The notes: generated by a model not told the origin, from the letters alone. Positions 17,349 through 27,585 are shown, numbered from the stretch's first letter. The stretch is 64,000 bases of DNA from Aquabacter spiritensis (GCF_004346185.1 NZ_SMAI01000002.1:62001-126000), one strand, 5' to 3'. Translations and numbers: made by a program.

Positions 17349-19277
17349 ATGCTGTTGAAGGTCCGCCGCCTCGCCCTCGCTCTTGCTGTGCTCGCCGCGG
17401 CGAGCCCGGCATATGCGCAGCCGGCACCGGCGCCTTTCCGGGCGGCAGCGTCGCTCCTCGGCGAGCCGAAATACCCGCCGGACTTCAAACACTTCGATTA
17501 TGTGAACCCGAACGCTCCGAAGGGCGGGCTGGTGCGCTTTTCCGAGACCGGCACTTTTGACAGCTTCAATGCCATCATTCCGCGCGGTGCCGTCGCGGCC
17601 GGCATCGGCTTGATCTACGACACCCTCACCACCCAGTCGCACGACGAGGTGGCGACCGCCTACGGGTTGGTCGCCGAGGGCCTGTCCTATCCCGACGACT
17701 TTTCGACCGTCACCTATCGGCTCCGCGAGAATGCCAAATGGCATGATGGGCAGCCGATCACGGCCGACGATGTCGTCTGGTCGTTCGAGGTTCTGACCAA
17801 GAACAATCCCGGCCAGGCCTTCTATTATCGCCACGTGAAGAGCGTGGAGAAAACCGGCGAGCGGGACGTCACCTTCACGTTCGACCAGGGCGGGAACCGC
17901 GAACTGCCTCAGATCGTCGGCGAGATGATGGTGCTGCCGAAGCATTGGTGGACAGGCACCGACGCGGGTGGAAAGCCGCGCGATATCACGCAAGGCACGC
18001 TCGAGGCGCCGCTTGGCTCGGGACCCTACCGGGTCAAATCCTTCGTGCCCGGACGTACCGTGTCCTATGAGCGGGTGGACACCTATTGGGGCAAGGATCT
18101 GCCGGTCAATATCGGGTCGAACAATTTCGACGAGATCCGCTACGAATATTACCGCGACGAAACCGTGGAGCTCGAAGCCTTCAAGGCCGACCACTACGAT
18201 TTCCGTGTCGAGGCGTCCGCCAAGAACTGGGCGACGGCCTATAATTTTCCGGCCAAGAACGAGGGCAAGGTGGTGCTCGAAATGTTCGAGAACCGCGCCT
18301 CGGGGGTCATGCAGGCCTTCGTGCCGAACCTGCGCCGGCCGAAATTCGAGGATCCGCGGGTCCGCCGGGCTCTGAATTATGCTCTCGATTTCGAGGGCAT
18401 GAACCACACCTTGTTCTTCGACCAATACACCCGGATCTCCAGCTATTTTTCCGGCACCGAACTCGCGTCGAGCGGCACGCCGAGCGGCGAGGAGCTGGAA
18501 TTCCTGAACGCCATCAAAGACAAGGTGCCGGAGGAGCTGTTCACCAAGACCTATACCAATCCCGTCACACGCAACGAGGAGGATCGCCGCGCCAATCTGC
18601 GTGCCGCGTTCGACTTGCTGCGACAGGCCGGATGGACGGTCCGGGACGAGGTCAATCCCGATCATCCCCCGTCTTTCTTCGACAAGATCCTGATCGCCGT
18701 CGGTCTGTCGAAGCCGATCACCCGCCGCACCCTGCGCAATGCGGCCGGAGAACCCTTTACCATCGAAATTTTGATCAATAGCCCGGCCTTCGAGCGCGTC
18801 GCCCTGTTCTATAAGCCGGGCCTGGAGCGGCTCGGCATGCAGGTGAGCGTGCGGATGGTGGATTCCTCCCAATATATCAACCGGATTCGGGCCCGGGATT
18901 TCGACATGATCATCGCCGCCTGGGGCCAGTCTCTGTCGCCGGGCAACGAGCAGCGGGAATATTGGGGCTCGGAAAGCGCCAAACGGGATGGATCGCGCAA
19001 CTATGCCGGGATCGCCAATCCCGCCGTCGATCACCTGATCGACAAGGTGATCTATGCCGAGAATCGCGACCAGCTGATCGCGGCGACCCGGGCACTCGAT
19101 CGGGTTCTGCTGTGGAATGATTACGTCATCCCGGCCTGGACGCTCCGCTTCACCCGCACGGCCCGCTGGGACCGGTTCGCGCGGCCCGACACCCTGCCGA
19201 AATACAGCTTCGACTTCCCGTCCATCTGGTGGTGGGACGCGGCCAAGGCGGCGAAGATCGGAGCCGTGCCGCAATGA
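17349..19277 (+). CDS. yejA: Peptide ABC transporter substrate-binding protein (family 5, YejA-like), first copy
   Basis: 642 residues. Sec signal peptide ending AYA-Q (about residue 24), followed by the SBP_bac_5 fold: YPPDFKHFDYVNPNAPKGG is the YejA-type opening, and WHDGQPITADDVVWSFE is the conserved dipeptide/oligopeptide-binding motif. ATG 17349 has GGAG 7 bp before. It overlaps the next gene, a second binding protein, by 4 bp. Captures peptides in the periplasm for the YejBEF importer encoded downstream. Confidence 0.93.
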   Translation: MLLKVRRLALALAVLAAASPAYAQPAPAPFRAAASLLGEPKYPPDFKHFDYVNPNAPKGGLVRFSETGTFDSFNAIIPRGAVAAGIGLIYDTLTTQSHDEVATAYGLVAEGLSYPDDFSTVTYRLRENAKWHDGQPITADDVVWSFEVLTKNNPGQAFYYRHVKSVEKTGERDVTFTFDQGGNRELPQIVGEMMVLPKHWWTGTDAGGKPRDITQGTLEAPLGSGPYRVKSFVPGRTVSYERVDTYWGKDLPVNIGSNNFDEIRYEYYRDETVELEAFKADHYDFRVEASAKNWATAYNFPAKNEGKVVLEMFENRASGVMQAFVPNLRRPKFEDPRVRRALNYALDFEGMNHTLFFDQYTRISSYFSGTELASSGTPSGEELEFLNAIKDKVPEELFTKTYTNPVTRNEEDRRANLRAAFDLLRQAGWTVRDEVNPDHPPSFFDKILIAVGLSKPITRRTLRNAAGEPFTIEILINSPAFERVALFYKPGLERLGMQVSVRMVDSSQYINRIRARDFDMIIAAWGQSLSPGNEQREYWGSESAKRDGSRNYAGIANPAVDHLIDKVIYAENRDQLIAATRALDRVLLWNDYVIPAWTLRFTRTARWDRFARPDTLPKYSFDFPSIWWWDAAKAAKIGAVPQ

Positions 19278-21208
19278 CCGCCGCGGTTCTGGTGCCCACC
19301 CGGCGCAGTGTGCTGCGCTTTGCCGCCGGTGCGGCCACGGTGGCGCTGGCGCGGCCGGCCTTCGGCCAGGAGGCCGGCGTTTCGGCCCCTTCGGCCCCTT
19401 CGGCCCCTTCGGTCTCGGTGGGGGAGGGCGGCGAGCGGCACGGCCTGTCCGCCTTCGGAGAGCTGAAATATCCCGCCGATTTCCCCCATTTCGATTATGT
19501 CAAACCGGACGCCCCCAAGGGCGGCGCGTTTTCGCTGATCGGCCCGCGCGCGGCTTACAACCAATCCTATCAGACCTTCAATTCGCTGAACGGCTACATC
19601 CTGCGCGGTGACGCGGCCCAGGGCGTCGCGTTGATCTTCGACAGCCTGATGGCGCGGGCATCCGACGAGCCCGATTCGCTGTACGGTCTCGTGGCGTCCG
19701 GCGTGAGCGTGAGCGAGGGGGGGCAGCTTTATCGCTTCACTTTGCGCCCGGAAGCGCGGTTCCACGATGGAACCCCGCTCACCGCCGACGACGTCGTGTT
19801 CTCCCTGACCACCCTGAAGGCGGAGGGGCATCCCCTCATTCGCCAGGGGCTGCGGGACTTTTTGGACGCAGAGGCCGAGGGTCCGGGCCGTGTCGCGGTG
19901 CGCTTCACCGCGCAGCGGGCGCGCGACGTTCCGCTCTACGCCGCGAGCCTGCCGATCTTCTCCAAGGCCTATTACGCCACACACAAATTCGAAGAGACCA
20001 CGCTCGATCCGCCTCTCGGATCCGGGCCGTACCGGATCGGCCGGTTCGAGAGCGGACGCTACATCGAATATGACCGGGTCCCGACCTATTGGGGAGCGGG
20101 GTTGCCGGTCAATCGCGGCCGATTCAATTTCGACGTCGTACGGTACGAGTATTTCCGGGACCGCGACGTCGGTTTCGAGGCCTTCAAGGCGCATGCTTAT
20201 CTGTTCCGGGAGGAGTTCACCTCGCGGACCTGGGCGACGCAATACGATTTTCCCGCGCTGAAGGACGGCCGGGTGAAGCGCGATGTGCTGCCCGACGAGA
20301 CTCCCTCGGGCGCGCAGGGCTGGTTCTTCAACACCCGCCGTCAAAAATTTTCCGATCGCAAGGTGCGCGAGGCGCTCGCCCTCGCCTTCGATTTCGAGTG
20401 GACCAACAGGAACCTGATGTTCGGCCAATACGATCGGACAGTGTCCTTCTTCCAGAATTCCGATTTGATGGCCGAGGGCAAGCCCTCCGCCGCCGAGGAA
20501 GACCTGCTCGCGCCCTATCGTGCCCAATTGCCGGCCGAGGTGTTCGGCGATCCATATGTGCCGCCGGTCGGGGATGGCTCGGGCCAGGACCGCGCGATGC
20601 TGCGCCGCGCCGCCGCTTTGCTCAAGGAGGCCGGGTATCAGGTGAAGCAGGGTCGGTTGGTCGATGCGAACGATCAGCCGCTCACGATCGAATTCCTGGA
20701 CGACGATGGATCCTTCGAACGCCACACCTCGCGCTTCATCGGCAATCTCAAGGTGCTCGGCATCGATGCGTCCTTTCGCGTCGTCGATCCCGCGCAATAT
20801 CAGGCGCGGCTGAAGGATTTCGACTTCGACGTGGTGGTTCGGCGCTATTCCGTCTCCGTCAGTCCGGGAGAGGAGTTGCGGGCATTTTTCGGCAGCGAGG
20901 CGGCAGGCATGCGCGGCTCCAACAATCTCTCGGGGATTTCGGACAGCGCGGTCGACGGGCTGATCGCCGCAGCGCTCGCGGCGCAGACGCGCGCCGAACT
21001 CGTGACTGCCTGCCGCGCGCTCGACCGTGTGCTGCGCGCGGGCCGCTATTGGATCCCGCAATGGTACAAGGCGTCCCACTGGGTCGCTTATTGGGACGTG
21101 TTCGCCCGTCCCGGCACCCAGCCGAAATACGACACCGGCATCCTCGACACCTGGTGGACGCGCTCCGGTGCCCCCGCCGGTGCGCCCGCCGTGGCGAAGG
21201 ACGGTTGA
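19274..21208 (+). CDS. Peptide ABC transporter substrate-binding protein (YejA-like), second copy with Tat-type signal
   Basis: 644 residues, paralogue of the preceding protein: the same YPADFPHFDYVKPDAPKGG opening and FHDGTPLTADDVVFSL motif. Unlike the first copy it begins with a twin-arginine-like signal (TRRSVLRFAAGAATVALARP), suggesting Tat export of a folded protein. A short tandem SAPSAPSAP run follows the cleavage region. It overlaps the first copy by 4 bp (ATGA). Two binding proteins for one permease probably widen the ligand range. Confidence 0.92.
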   Translation: MTAAVLVPTRRSVLRFAAGAATVALARPAFGQEAGVSAPSAPSAPSVSVGEGGERHGLSAFGELKYPADFPHFDYVKPDAPKGGAFSLIGPRAAYNQSYQTFNSLNGYILRGDAAQGVALIFDSLMARASDEPDSLYGLVASGVSVSEGGQLYRFTLRPEARFHDGTPLTADDVVFSLTTLKAEGHPLIRQGLRDFLDAEAEGPGRVAVRFTAQRARDVPLYAASLPIFSKAYYATHKFEETTLDPPLGSGPYRIGRFESGRYIEYDRVPTYWGAGLPVNRGRFNFDVVRYEYFRDRDVGFEAFKAHAYLFREEFTSRTWATQYDFPALKDGRVKRDVLPDETPSGAQGWFFNTRRQKFSDRKVREALALAFDFEWTNRNLMFGQYDRTVSFFQNSDLMAEGKPSAAEEDLLAPYRAQLPAEVFGDPYVPPVGDGSGQDRAMLRRAAALLKEAGYQVKQGRLVDANDQPLTIEFLDDDGSFERHTSRFIGNLKVLGIDASFRVVDPAQYQARLKDFDFDVVVRRYSVSVSPGEELRAFFGSEAAGMRGSNNLSGISDSAVDGLIAAALAAQTRAELVTACRALDRVLRAGRYWIPQWYKASHWVAYWDVFARPGTQPKYDTGILDTWWTRSGAPAGAPAVAKDG

Positions 21209-21254
21209 CGCGCGCCGTGCCGGCCCGCACCGTCACCTAGGATCCGGAGGCCAG

Positions 21255-22364
21255 ATGCTCGCTTACATTCTTCGTCGCATCGCCCTGATGGTGCCGACCA
21301 TTCTCGGCATCATGCTGGTGTCGTTCGTCGTCGTGCAGTTCGCGCCCGGCGGTCCGGTGGAGCGCGTGATCGCCCAATTGACCGGCGATGACGTCTCGGC
21401 GACCGCCCGCGTATCCGGCGGCGGGGGCGACTTTTCCGGGGGGGCCGCGCCTCCCGGTGGCGGAATGGATGCTTCGGCCTCCAAATATCGCGGGGCGCAG
21501 GGGCTCGATCCGAAATTCATCAAGGAGCTGGAGAAGCAGTTCGGATTCGACAAGCCGGCCCACGAGCGGTTCCTGCTGATGATCTGGAACTATGCGCAGT
21601 TCGATTTCGGGCGCTCCTATTTCCGCGACATCCGCGTCCTCGACCTGATCGCCGAGAAACTGCCGGTCTCGATCTCGCTCGGCCTATGGATGACGCTGCT
21701 CACGTATCTGATCTCGATTCCGCTCGGCATCTCCAAGGCGATGCGCGACGGGTCGCGCTTCGACGTCTGGACCTCTGGGGTGATCATCGTAGGCTATGCG
21801 ATCCCCTCCTTCCTGTTCGCGATCCTCTTGATCATCCTGTTCGCCGGCGGTTCTTTCCTCGATTGGTTCCCGCTGCGCGGCCTGACCTCGGACAATTGGG
21901 CGGACCTGTCCTGGCCGGAGCGCATCCTCGATTATGGCTGGCACTTGGTCCTGCCTCTCACCTCCATGGTGCTCGGCGCCTTCGCAACGATGACGTTGCT
22001 CACCAAGAATTCGTTCCTGGAAGAGATCCGCAAGCAATATGTCACGACCGCCCGCATGAAGGGCCTGGGCGAGCGCAAGGTCCTGTATGGTCACGTCTTT
22101 CGGAACGCCATGCTGATCGTGATCGCGGGCTTCCCCAGCGCCTTCATTTCGGCCTTCTTCACCGGATCTCTGCTGATCGAAACCATCTTTTCGCTCGACG
22201 GCCTGGGGCTGCTCGGCTTTGAAAGCGTGCTGAACCGCGACTATCCCGTGGTGTTCGGCACGCTCTACATCTTTTCCCTCGCCGGGCTGATCATCGGCTT
22301 GGTCTCCGATCTGACTTATATGGTCGTCGATCCGCGCATCGACTTCGAGACGCGGGAGGTCTGA
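21255..22364 (+). CDS. yejB: Peptide ABC transporter permease YejB
   Basis: Inner-membrane permease, 369 residues. Typical N terminus LAYILRRIALMVPTILGIML, a periplasmic loop with a Gly-rich segment (GGGGDFSGGAAPPGGG near 55-70), and about six membrane helices. The EAA loop is TARMKGLGERKVLYGHVFRN. ATG 21255 has GGAGG 4 bp before and follows the second binding protein by 46 bp. Works with YejE as a heterodimer. Confidence 0.95.
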   Translation: MLAYILRRIALMVPTILGIMLVSFVVVQFAPGGPVERVIAQLTGDDVSATARVSGGGGDFSGGAAPPGGGMDASASKYRGAQGLDPKFIKELEKQFGFDKPAHERFLLMIWNYAQFDFGRSYFRDIRVLDLIAEKLPVSISLGLWMTLLTYLISIPLGISKAMRDGSRFDVWTSGVIIVGYAIPSFLFAILLIILFAGGSFLDWFPLRGLTSDNWADLSWPERILDYGWHLVLPLTSMVLGAFATMTLLTKNSFLEEIRKQYVTTARMKGLGERKVLYGHVFRNAMLIVIAGFPSAFISAFFTGSLLIETIFSLDGLGLLGFESVLNRDYPVVFGTLYIFSLAGLIIGLVSDLTYMVVDPRIDFETREV

Positions 22365-22367
22365 CCC

Positions 22368-23528
22368 ATGGACACCCGCACCGATTCGGCTCCCGCCGCC
22401 ACGCTGCCGCCCGCCGCCAAGGTGAAGAAGGATTGGCTGTCGCCGCTCAATCGCCGGCGCCTGCGGAATTTCCGCGGCAACAGGCGGGGCTGGTGGTCCT
22501 TCTGCCTGTTCATGGTGCTGTTCGTGGGCAGCCTGTTCGCCGAATTCCTCGCCAATGACCGGCCGATTCTGGTGGAATATGACGGCGCCTATTACATGCC
22601 GGTCTTCCACGATTATCCCGAGACCCGGTTCGGCGGAGATTTCGAGACCACGACCGATTTCCGCGACCCGTTCGTCCAGCGCCTGATCGCCGAGAAGGGC
22701 GGGTGGATGGTCTGGCCGCCGGTCCGTTTCTCCTATTCCACCCACAATCTCGATCTGCCCACCCCTGCGCCGTCGCCGCCGACCTGGATGCTGACCGAGG
22801 CCCAGTGCAAGACGGTGGCGGAGCGCAAGGGGGTGTCGGGCTGCGCCGGCCTCGAATACAATTGGCTCGGCACCGACGACCAAGGCCGCGACGTGCTGGC
22901 CCGGCTGATCTATGGCTTCCGGATCTCGGTCCTGTTCGGGCTCGCTCTGACCATCGTCTCTTCGGTCGTGGGCGTGGCGGCGGGGGCGGTGCAGGGCTAT
23001 TTCGGCGGCTGGGTGGATCTCCTGTTCCAGCGCTTCATTGAAATCTGGACCTCGATTCCCTCGCTCTATCTCCTTCTCATCGTCTCTTCCGTGCTGGTGC
23101 CGGGATTCTGGGTTCTGCTCGGCATTCTGCTCCTGTTCTCCTGGGTCTCGCTCGTCGGGCTGGTGCGGGCAGAGTTTCTGCGGGCGCGCAATTTCGAATA
23201 TGTTCAGGCGGCGCGGGCGCTCGGCGTCGGCAACTTCACCATCATGATGCGGCACCTTCTGCCCAATGCGATGGTAGCGACGCTCACCTTCCTGCCGTTC
23301 ATCCTCTCCTCGTCGGTCATGACATTGACCGCGCTGGACTTTCTCGGCTTCGGACTGCCCCCGGGGTCACCTTCGCTCGGCGAGTTGCTGGCGCAGGGCA
23401 AGGCGAACGTCCAGGCGCCTTGGCTCGGCCTCACCGGCTTCTTCACGGTGGCGCTGATGCTGAGCCTGCTCATCTTTGTCGGCGAGGCGATCCGCGACGC
23501 CTTCGATCCGCGAAAGACCTTCACGTGA
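22368..23528 (+). CDS. yejE: Peptide ABC transporter permease YejE
   Basis: 386 residues, second permease of the importer. The N-terminal part LSPLNRRRLRNFRGNRRGWW is the hallmark YejE segment, a periplasmic loop carries YDGAYYMPVFHDYPETRFGG, and the EAA loop is QAARALGVGNFTIMMRHLLP. Begins 3 bp after yejB. It ends FDPRKTF, as in other YejE proteins. Confidence 0.95.
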   Translation: MDTRTDSAPAATLPPAAKVKKDWLSPLNRRRLRNFRGNRRGWWSFCLFMVLFVGSLFAEFLANDRPILVEYDGAYYMPVFHDYPETRFGGDFETTTDFRDPFVQRLIAEKGGWMVWPPVRFSYSTHNLDLPTPAPSPPTWMLTEAQCKTVAERKGVSGCAGLEYNWLGTDDQGRDVLARLIYGFRISVLFGLALTIVSSVVGVAAGAVQGYFGGWVDLLFQRFIEIWTSIPSLYLLLIVSSVLVPGFWVLLGILLLFSWVSLVGLVRAEFLRARNFEYVQAARALGVGNFTIMMRHLLPNAMVATLTFLPFILSSSVMTLTALDFLGFGLPPGSPSLGELLAQGKANVQAPWLGLTGFFTVALMLSLLIFVGEAIRDAFDPRKTFT

Positions 23529-23591
23529 CGAGAAGCAATTGCGTTCCCGCGCGGCGATCTGCGTACCCGTCTCCGAAGGAGGTTTTCGCCG

Positions 23592-25226
23592 ATGTCCGTT
23601 GAGCCCCTTCTGTCCGTCCAAGACCTTTCCGTCGCCTTCCGTCGCGTGGATGGACCGCCTGCCCTGGCGGTGGACCGGGTCTCCTTCGATGTGAAGCCGG
23701 GCGAGACCGTGGCTTTGGTCGGCGAATCGGGGTCGGGCAAGTCGGTCACCGCTTTGTCGGTCCTCAAGCTCTTGCCCTATCCCTCCGCAAGCCACCCTTC
23801 CGGGCGCATCCTGTTCAAAGGCCGCGATCTGCTCGCGCTTCCCGAGCGTGATCTGCGCGCGGTGCGCGGCAACGACGTCACCATGGTGTTCCAGGAGCCC
23901 ATGACGTCGCTCAATCCGCTGCATACGATCGAGAAACAGATCGGGGAGATGCTGCTTTTGCACACCGGTCTCACCGGTCAGGCGGCGAAGGCACGGATTG
24001 TCGAATTGTTGCACGAGGTCGGCATTCCCGAGCCGGAAAGCCGGCTCGGCGCCTTCCCCCATCAACTCTCCGGCGGCCAGCGCCAGCGCGTCATGATCGC
24101 CATGGCGCTCGCCAACGAGCCCGATCTCCTGATCGCGGACGAACCGACCACGGCGCTCGACGTCACGGTCCAGGCGCAGATCCTGCGCCTGCTCAAGCAG
24201 CTCCAGGCCCGGCTCGGCATGGCGATGCTGTTCATCACCCATGACCTCGGTATCGTCCGTAAGATCGCCGATCGGGTCTGCGTGATGCAGCATGGGCAGA
24301 TCGTCGAGCAGGGTGGGACTGAGGAGACGTTCAGCAACCCGCAGCACCCTTATACGAAGGCGCTGCTCCAGGCCGAGCCCAAGCCCGATCCGGCCCCGGC
24401 GGCACCAGAGGCGCCGATCGTGGTCGCGGCAGAGGGGCTGAAGGTCCATTTTCCCATCAAGCGCGGGATCCTGCGTCGAACCGTCGGTCATGTGAAAGCG
24501 GTGGACGGCGTGACCCTCGCCATCCATCAGGGCGAGACGCTCGGCGTGGTCGGCGAATCGGGATCCGGGAAGACCACGCTCGGCCTCGCTTTGATGCGGC
24601 TGATTTCGAGTGAGGGGCCGATCGCCTTTCTCGGCCAACGGATCGACGGCCTCAAGTTTGCGGGCATGCGACCGTTGCGGCGGGACATGCAGATCGTGTT
24701 CCAGGATCCGTACGGCGCGCTGTCCCCCCGTATGTCTGTCGCCGACATCGTGGCCGAAGGCCTCGAAATCCACCAAAAGCAGCTGTCGTCGGAGGCGCGC
24801 GAAGCGCGGGTGATCGCCGCCTTGTCGGATGTCGGCCTCGATCCAGAAAGCCGCTACCGCTACCCCCATGAGTTTTCCGGCGGGCAGCGCCAGCGCATTT
24901 CGATCGCCCGCGCCATGGCGCTCGAACCCTCTTTCGTGGTGTTGGATGAGCCGACCAGCGCGCTCGACATGCTGGTCCAGGCGCAGATCGTCGATCTGTT
25001 GCGCGCACTTCAGAAGCGGCGAAACTTGACCTACATGTTCATTTCGCACGATCTGCGGGTGGTCTCGGCGCTGGCGAGCCGCATTCTGGTGATGCGCAAC
25101 GGCAAGGTGGTGGAGGAAGGCCCGGCTCGCGATGTCTTCCGGCATCCGCGCGAGGACTACACCAAGGCGCTGTTCGCGGCCGCCTTCAATCTCGACGCGA
25201 CCAATGCCGGGAGCGTCGCACAATGA
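23592..25226 (+). CDS. yejF: Peptide ABC transporter ATP-binding protein YejF, double ATPase
   Basis: 544 residues with two fused ABC domains. Domain 1 has Walker A GESGSGKS at 44-51 and signature LSGGQRQRV; domain 2 has GESGSGKTT and [20 protein letters not shown]. Each has a Walker B with DEPT. A 63-bp gap follows yejE. The stop overlaps the NUDIX start by 4 bp. Powers uptake by YejBE. Confidence 0.95.
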   Translation: MSVEPLLSVQDLSVAFRRVDGPPALAVDRVSFDVKPGETVALVGESGSGKSVTALSVLKLLPYPSASHPSGRILFKGRDLLALPERDLRAVRGNDVTMVFQEPMTSLNPLHTIEKQIGEMLLLHTGLTGQAAKARIVELLHEVGIPEPESRLGAFPHQLSGGQRQRVMIAMALANEPDLLIADEPTTALDVTVQAQILRLLKQLQARLGMAMLFITHDLGIVRKIADRVCVMQHGQIVEQGGTEETFSNPQHPYTKALLQAEPKPDPAPAAPEAPIVVAAEGLKVHFPIKRGILRRTVGHVKAVDGVTLAIHQGETLGVVGESGSGKTTLGLALMRLISSEGPIAFLGQRIDGLKFAGMRPLRRDMQIVFQDPYGALSPRMSVADIVAEGLEIHQKQLSSEAREARVIAALSDVGLDPESRYRYPHEFSGGQRQRISIARAMALEPSFVVLDEPTSALDMLVQAQIVDLLRALQKRRNLTYMFISHDLRVVSALASRILVMRNGKVVEEGPARDVFRHPREDYTKALFAAAFNLDATNAGSVAQ

Positions 25227-25843
25227 GCGGTGCGCCCGCTGTCCCGGCCGATGCCGCGGCCGACGCTGTCCTTTCACCGCCCGAAATTCTCGCCGACGCC
25301 TATCTCACATACGAGCATTACAAGGTCAGCCTCACCCACGCCGACGGCAGTCGGGCGGTTCTGCAACGTGACGTGGTGCGCGTCGGGGCTGTCGTGGGCA
25401 TTTTGTGCCTCGACCTCGCGCGCGACTGCATCGTCCTGATCCGCCAGTTCCGTCTCGCCGCCCATCTCGCGACTGGCCGCGGGCAGATGGTGGAGCTTCC
25501 GGCGGGCCGGGTGGATCCGGGGGAGGACAGGGCGGAGGCCGCGCGGCGCGAATGCGTCGAGGAGACCGGCCTGACGCCGCTTCGGCTGTTTCCGATGTTC
25601 GAGCTGATGTCCACGCCTGGGGTGATCGACGAACATTGTGCGCTGTTCCTCGCTCTTGTCGACGCGTCGACCTTGCCGGCCCGTGCAGGCCTTGCGACCG
25701 AGAGCGAGGTGACCGTCCCGTTTGCCGTCCCGGTCGACGTCGCGCTGCGGCTTCTCGACGAGGGCGGTTGCGTGAACGGCTATCTCCTTCTCGCCTTGCA
25801 ATGGCTGGCGCTCAATCGCGCCCGGATCGATTTTACCGGCTGA
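25223..25843 (+). CDS. NUDIX hydrolase, ADP-ribose pyrophosphatase-like
   Basis: 206 residues. Complete Nudix box from GRVDPGEDRAEAA through RRECVEETGL, matching GX5EX7REUXEEXGU. Flanking sequence (LRRL-like IRQFRLAAHL upstream, MFELMSTPGVIDEHCALFLA downstream) resembles ADP-sugar pyrophosphatases, which cut ADP-ribose to AMP and ribose 5-phosphate. Translationally coupled to yejF by a 4-bp overlap. The physiological link to peptide uptake is unclear. The last 11 bp overlap the convergent creatininase gene. Confidence 0.88.
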   Translation: MSGAPAVPADAAADAVLSPPEILADAYLTYEHYKVSLTHADGSRAVLQRDVVRVGAVVGILCLDLARDCIVLIRQFRLAAHLATGRGQMVELPAGRVDPGEDRAEAARRECVEETGLTPLRLFPMFELMSTPGVIDEHCALFLALVDASTLPARAGLATESEVTVPFAVPVDVALRLLDEGGCVNGYLLLALQWLALNRARIDFTG

Positions 25844-26639
25844 GCCGGTCAGGGTCCGACCCGAAGCGCGCAAGGTCGAATCGGGCGACGTCGCAAAGCA
25901 GATCGATAAAGGCGCGCGCCCCATGCTCGACCGCCACGCGGCCGCTCTCCGCAGTGGCACGCGCCGCGTTTCCCATCGCACCGGTCGGGTGGAGGTCCTC
26001 GCTCATCCAGCCCAAGCCGACGGGATGGTTCGCCCGTAGCCGGGTGAAGGTCCGCTCCATCTCGGTGCTCCAGGGCCGGAAGTCGGCGGCTTTCGTCATA
26101 TCCACAAGGTCGGGACGGAAGACCAGCATCAGCGCGGTCTCGATCTCTCCGCCATGGATTCCGTGTGCGCGTTCGGCATCGCTGAACACGCCCTCGGGAT
26201 AGCCCAGCCGGTGCATCGAGCAGGTCACGGCGAGCATGGCGTGCCGCTCTCGTGCGCGCCGCGCCAGCAGGTCGATGACCGGGACGTTGCCGCCGTGCGT
26301 GTTCAGGACGACGAGGCGGCGGACGCCCGCGCGGGACAGGTCCGCGACGATCTCACCCCATACGGCCAAGGCCGTCTCCGGCGCCAGCGACAGGGTGCCC
26401 GCAAACGATCTGTGCTCGGCCGAGGCGCCGACCGACTGGATCGGGAGGAAGAAGACCGGGGCGGCCGGAAGAAGGGGAAGGATGGCGGCGATATAGCCTT
26501 CGGCGATGAACATGTCGGTGCCGAGCGGCAGATGCGGCCCATGCTGCTCGACCGCCGCAACCGGGAGGATGGCGATGGCATCCGCGGGTGCCGCCAGCTC
26601 CAATTCCGTGGCGGAAAGCTCGGTCCAGAATCGTTTCAT
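25833..26639 (-). CDS. Creatininase-family protein (metal-dependent amidohydrolase)
   Basis: 268 residues. The metal-binding motif EQHGPHLPLGTD near the N terminus, NTHGGNVPVIDLLARRA in the middle, and HGIHGGEIETALML contain the Glu, His and Asp ligands of the creatininase fold. Family members hydrolyse creatinine, formamidopyrimidines or related cyclic amides; the substrate here is not predictable. ATG 26639 has GAGGGGA 5 bp before; the open frame upstream of it (to 26966) lacks support. Confidence 0.88.
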   Translation of the reverse strand: MKRFWTELSATELELAAPADAIAILPVAAVEQHGPHLPLGTDMFIAEGYIAAILPLLPAAPVFFLPIQSVGASAEHRSFAGTLSLAPETALAVWGEIVADLSRAGVRRLVVLNTHGGNVPVIDLLARRARERHAMLAVTCSMHRLGYPEGVFSDAERAHGIHGGEIETALMLVFRPDLVDMTKAADFRPWSTEMERTFTRLRANHPVGLGWMSEDLHPTGAMGNAARATAESGRVAVEHGARAFIDLLCDVARFDLARFGSDPDRLSR

Positions 26640-26940
26640 CGCGTCCCCTCGATCTCGCGCACCGAACAGCACCCAGTGTCGTTCTCGCGTCAATCGCTCA
26701 TCACACCGCGGTGCGGCAGGGCGAACGGGGCCGACACGGCTTTGCCGGCTGTGGGAATGCCTGCAGAAACGCGGCGGATGCACGCATGGAAGGAAGCTTA
26801 AGACACGGAAAGTCCAAGATCGTTGACCACCTTCGCAAAATTGTAAGCCGGCGCGTGGATAAGTACGCTGCGGCGGTGCGGGATACCGACTGCGCTGCCT
26901 TCGCGGCGGTGCACCCGGACCTCCGAGCAAGGGGAGTGGG
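26640..26940. other. Intergenic region between divergent creatininase-family and MarR genes
   Basis: 301 bp separating two divergent starts, so it should hold both promoters. I see no RNA gene, strong hairpin or credible short gene in it. Confidence 0.45.
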
Positions 26941-27432
26941 ATGAAGGATCCGATTGCCAAGACCATCGGCTATCGCCTGACGCATACGGCCCGCCTCCAG
27001 AAGGCGCTGTCGGCGCGGCTCCTCGCGGATCTCGGCCTCTTTCCAGGACAGGAATCTGTGCTGAAGCTCCTCGTCGAGCAGGACGGGCGGACCATGGGCG
27101 ACCTCGCCAGCGCGCTGCGCGTCCGGCCTCCGACCGCCTCCAAGACGATCGCCCGCCTGACCACGCAGGGGCTCGTCGAGCGTCGCGCCACCGACGGAGA
27201 CGGGCGCTTGGTGCGCGTCTTCCTGACCGAAACCGGCCGTGGCCGGGGCGGCTCGATCGATCGCATCTGGGACACGCTCGAGACCGAAATGGTCGCCGGG
27301 CTCGACGGAAAAGACCGCAAGCGCCTGCGAAAACTGCTGCGCAAGGTGGAGAAGAACCTGGCTCACAGGCTGGGGACCGATGGCGGCGTGGACGACGAGC
27401 CGGAGGCGACGGAGGAGGAAGAAGAGGCGTGA
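26941..27432 (+). CDS. MarR-family transcriptional regulator
   Basis: 163 residues. The winged helix-turn-helix core runs from GLFPGQESVLKLLVEQDGRT through MGDLASALRVRPPTASKTIA to LTTQGLVERRATDGDGRLVR, the standard MarR pattern. The C terminus ends in an acidic tail (EPEATEEEEEA) of unknown purpose. The SDR gene starts 153 bp downstream, behind two palindromes that this regulator could bind. Confidence 0.9.
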   Translation: MKDPIAKTIGYRLTHTARLQKALSARLLADLGLFPGQESVLKLLVEQDGRTMGDLASALRVRPPTASKTIARLTTQGLVERRATDGDGRLVRVFLTETGRGRGGSIDRIWDTLETEMVAGLDGKDRKRLRKLLRKVEKNLAHRLGTDGGVDDEPEATEEEEEA

Positions 27433-27545
27433 GACGGGGCCGGCCCGGCGGTTTTCCGGCGGACCCGCGCATCACGCATGCGACCGCAAGGCCATATGCA
27501 AGAAAAGCGCTTTTCCCCCAGCGGCCTGCCGGGCTATGCCTGATC

Positions 27546-27571
27546 TAATCGATTAAGACCGCATTACGGTC
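27546..27571. promoter_or_regulatory. Two adjacent palindromes upstream of the SDR gene
   Basis: A perfect 10-bp palindrome, TAATCGATTA (27546-27555), is followed one base later by an inverted repeat, GACCG-N5-CGGTC (27557-27571), ending 14 bp before the SDR start. Both fit the scale of operator half-sites. The adjacent MarR is a candidate binder. Confidence 0.45.
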
Positions 27572-27585
27572 AAAGAGGGGGAAAC

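Noticed and set aside
19384-19413. Tandem SAPSAPSAP repeat in the second YejA-like protein
   Set aside because: A nine-base unit repeated about three times after the signal peptide; an ordinary flexible linker.
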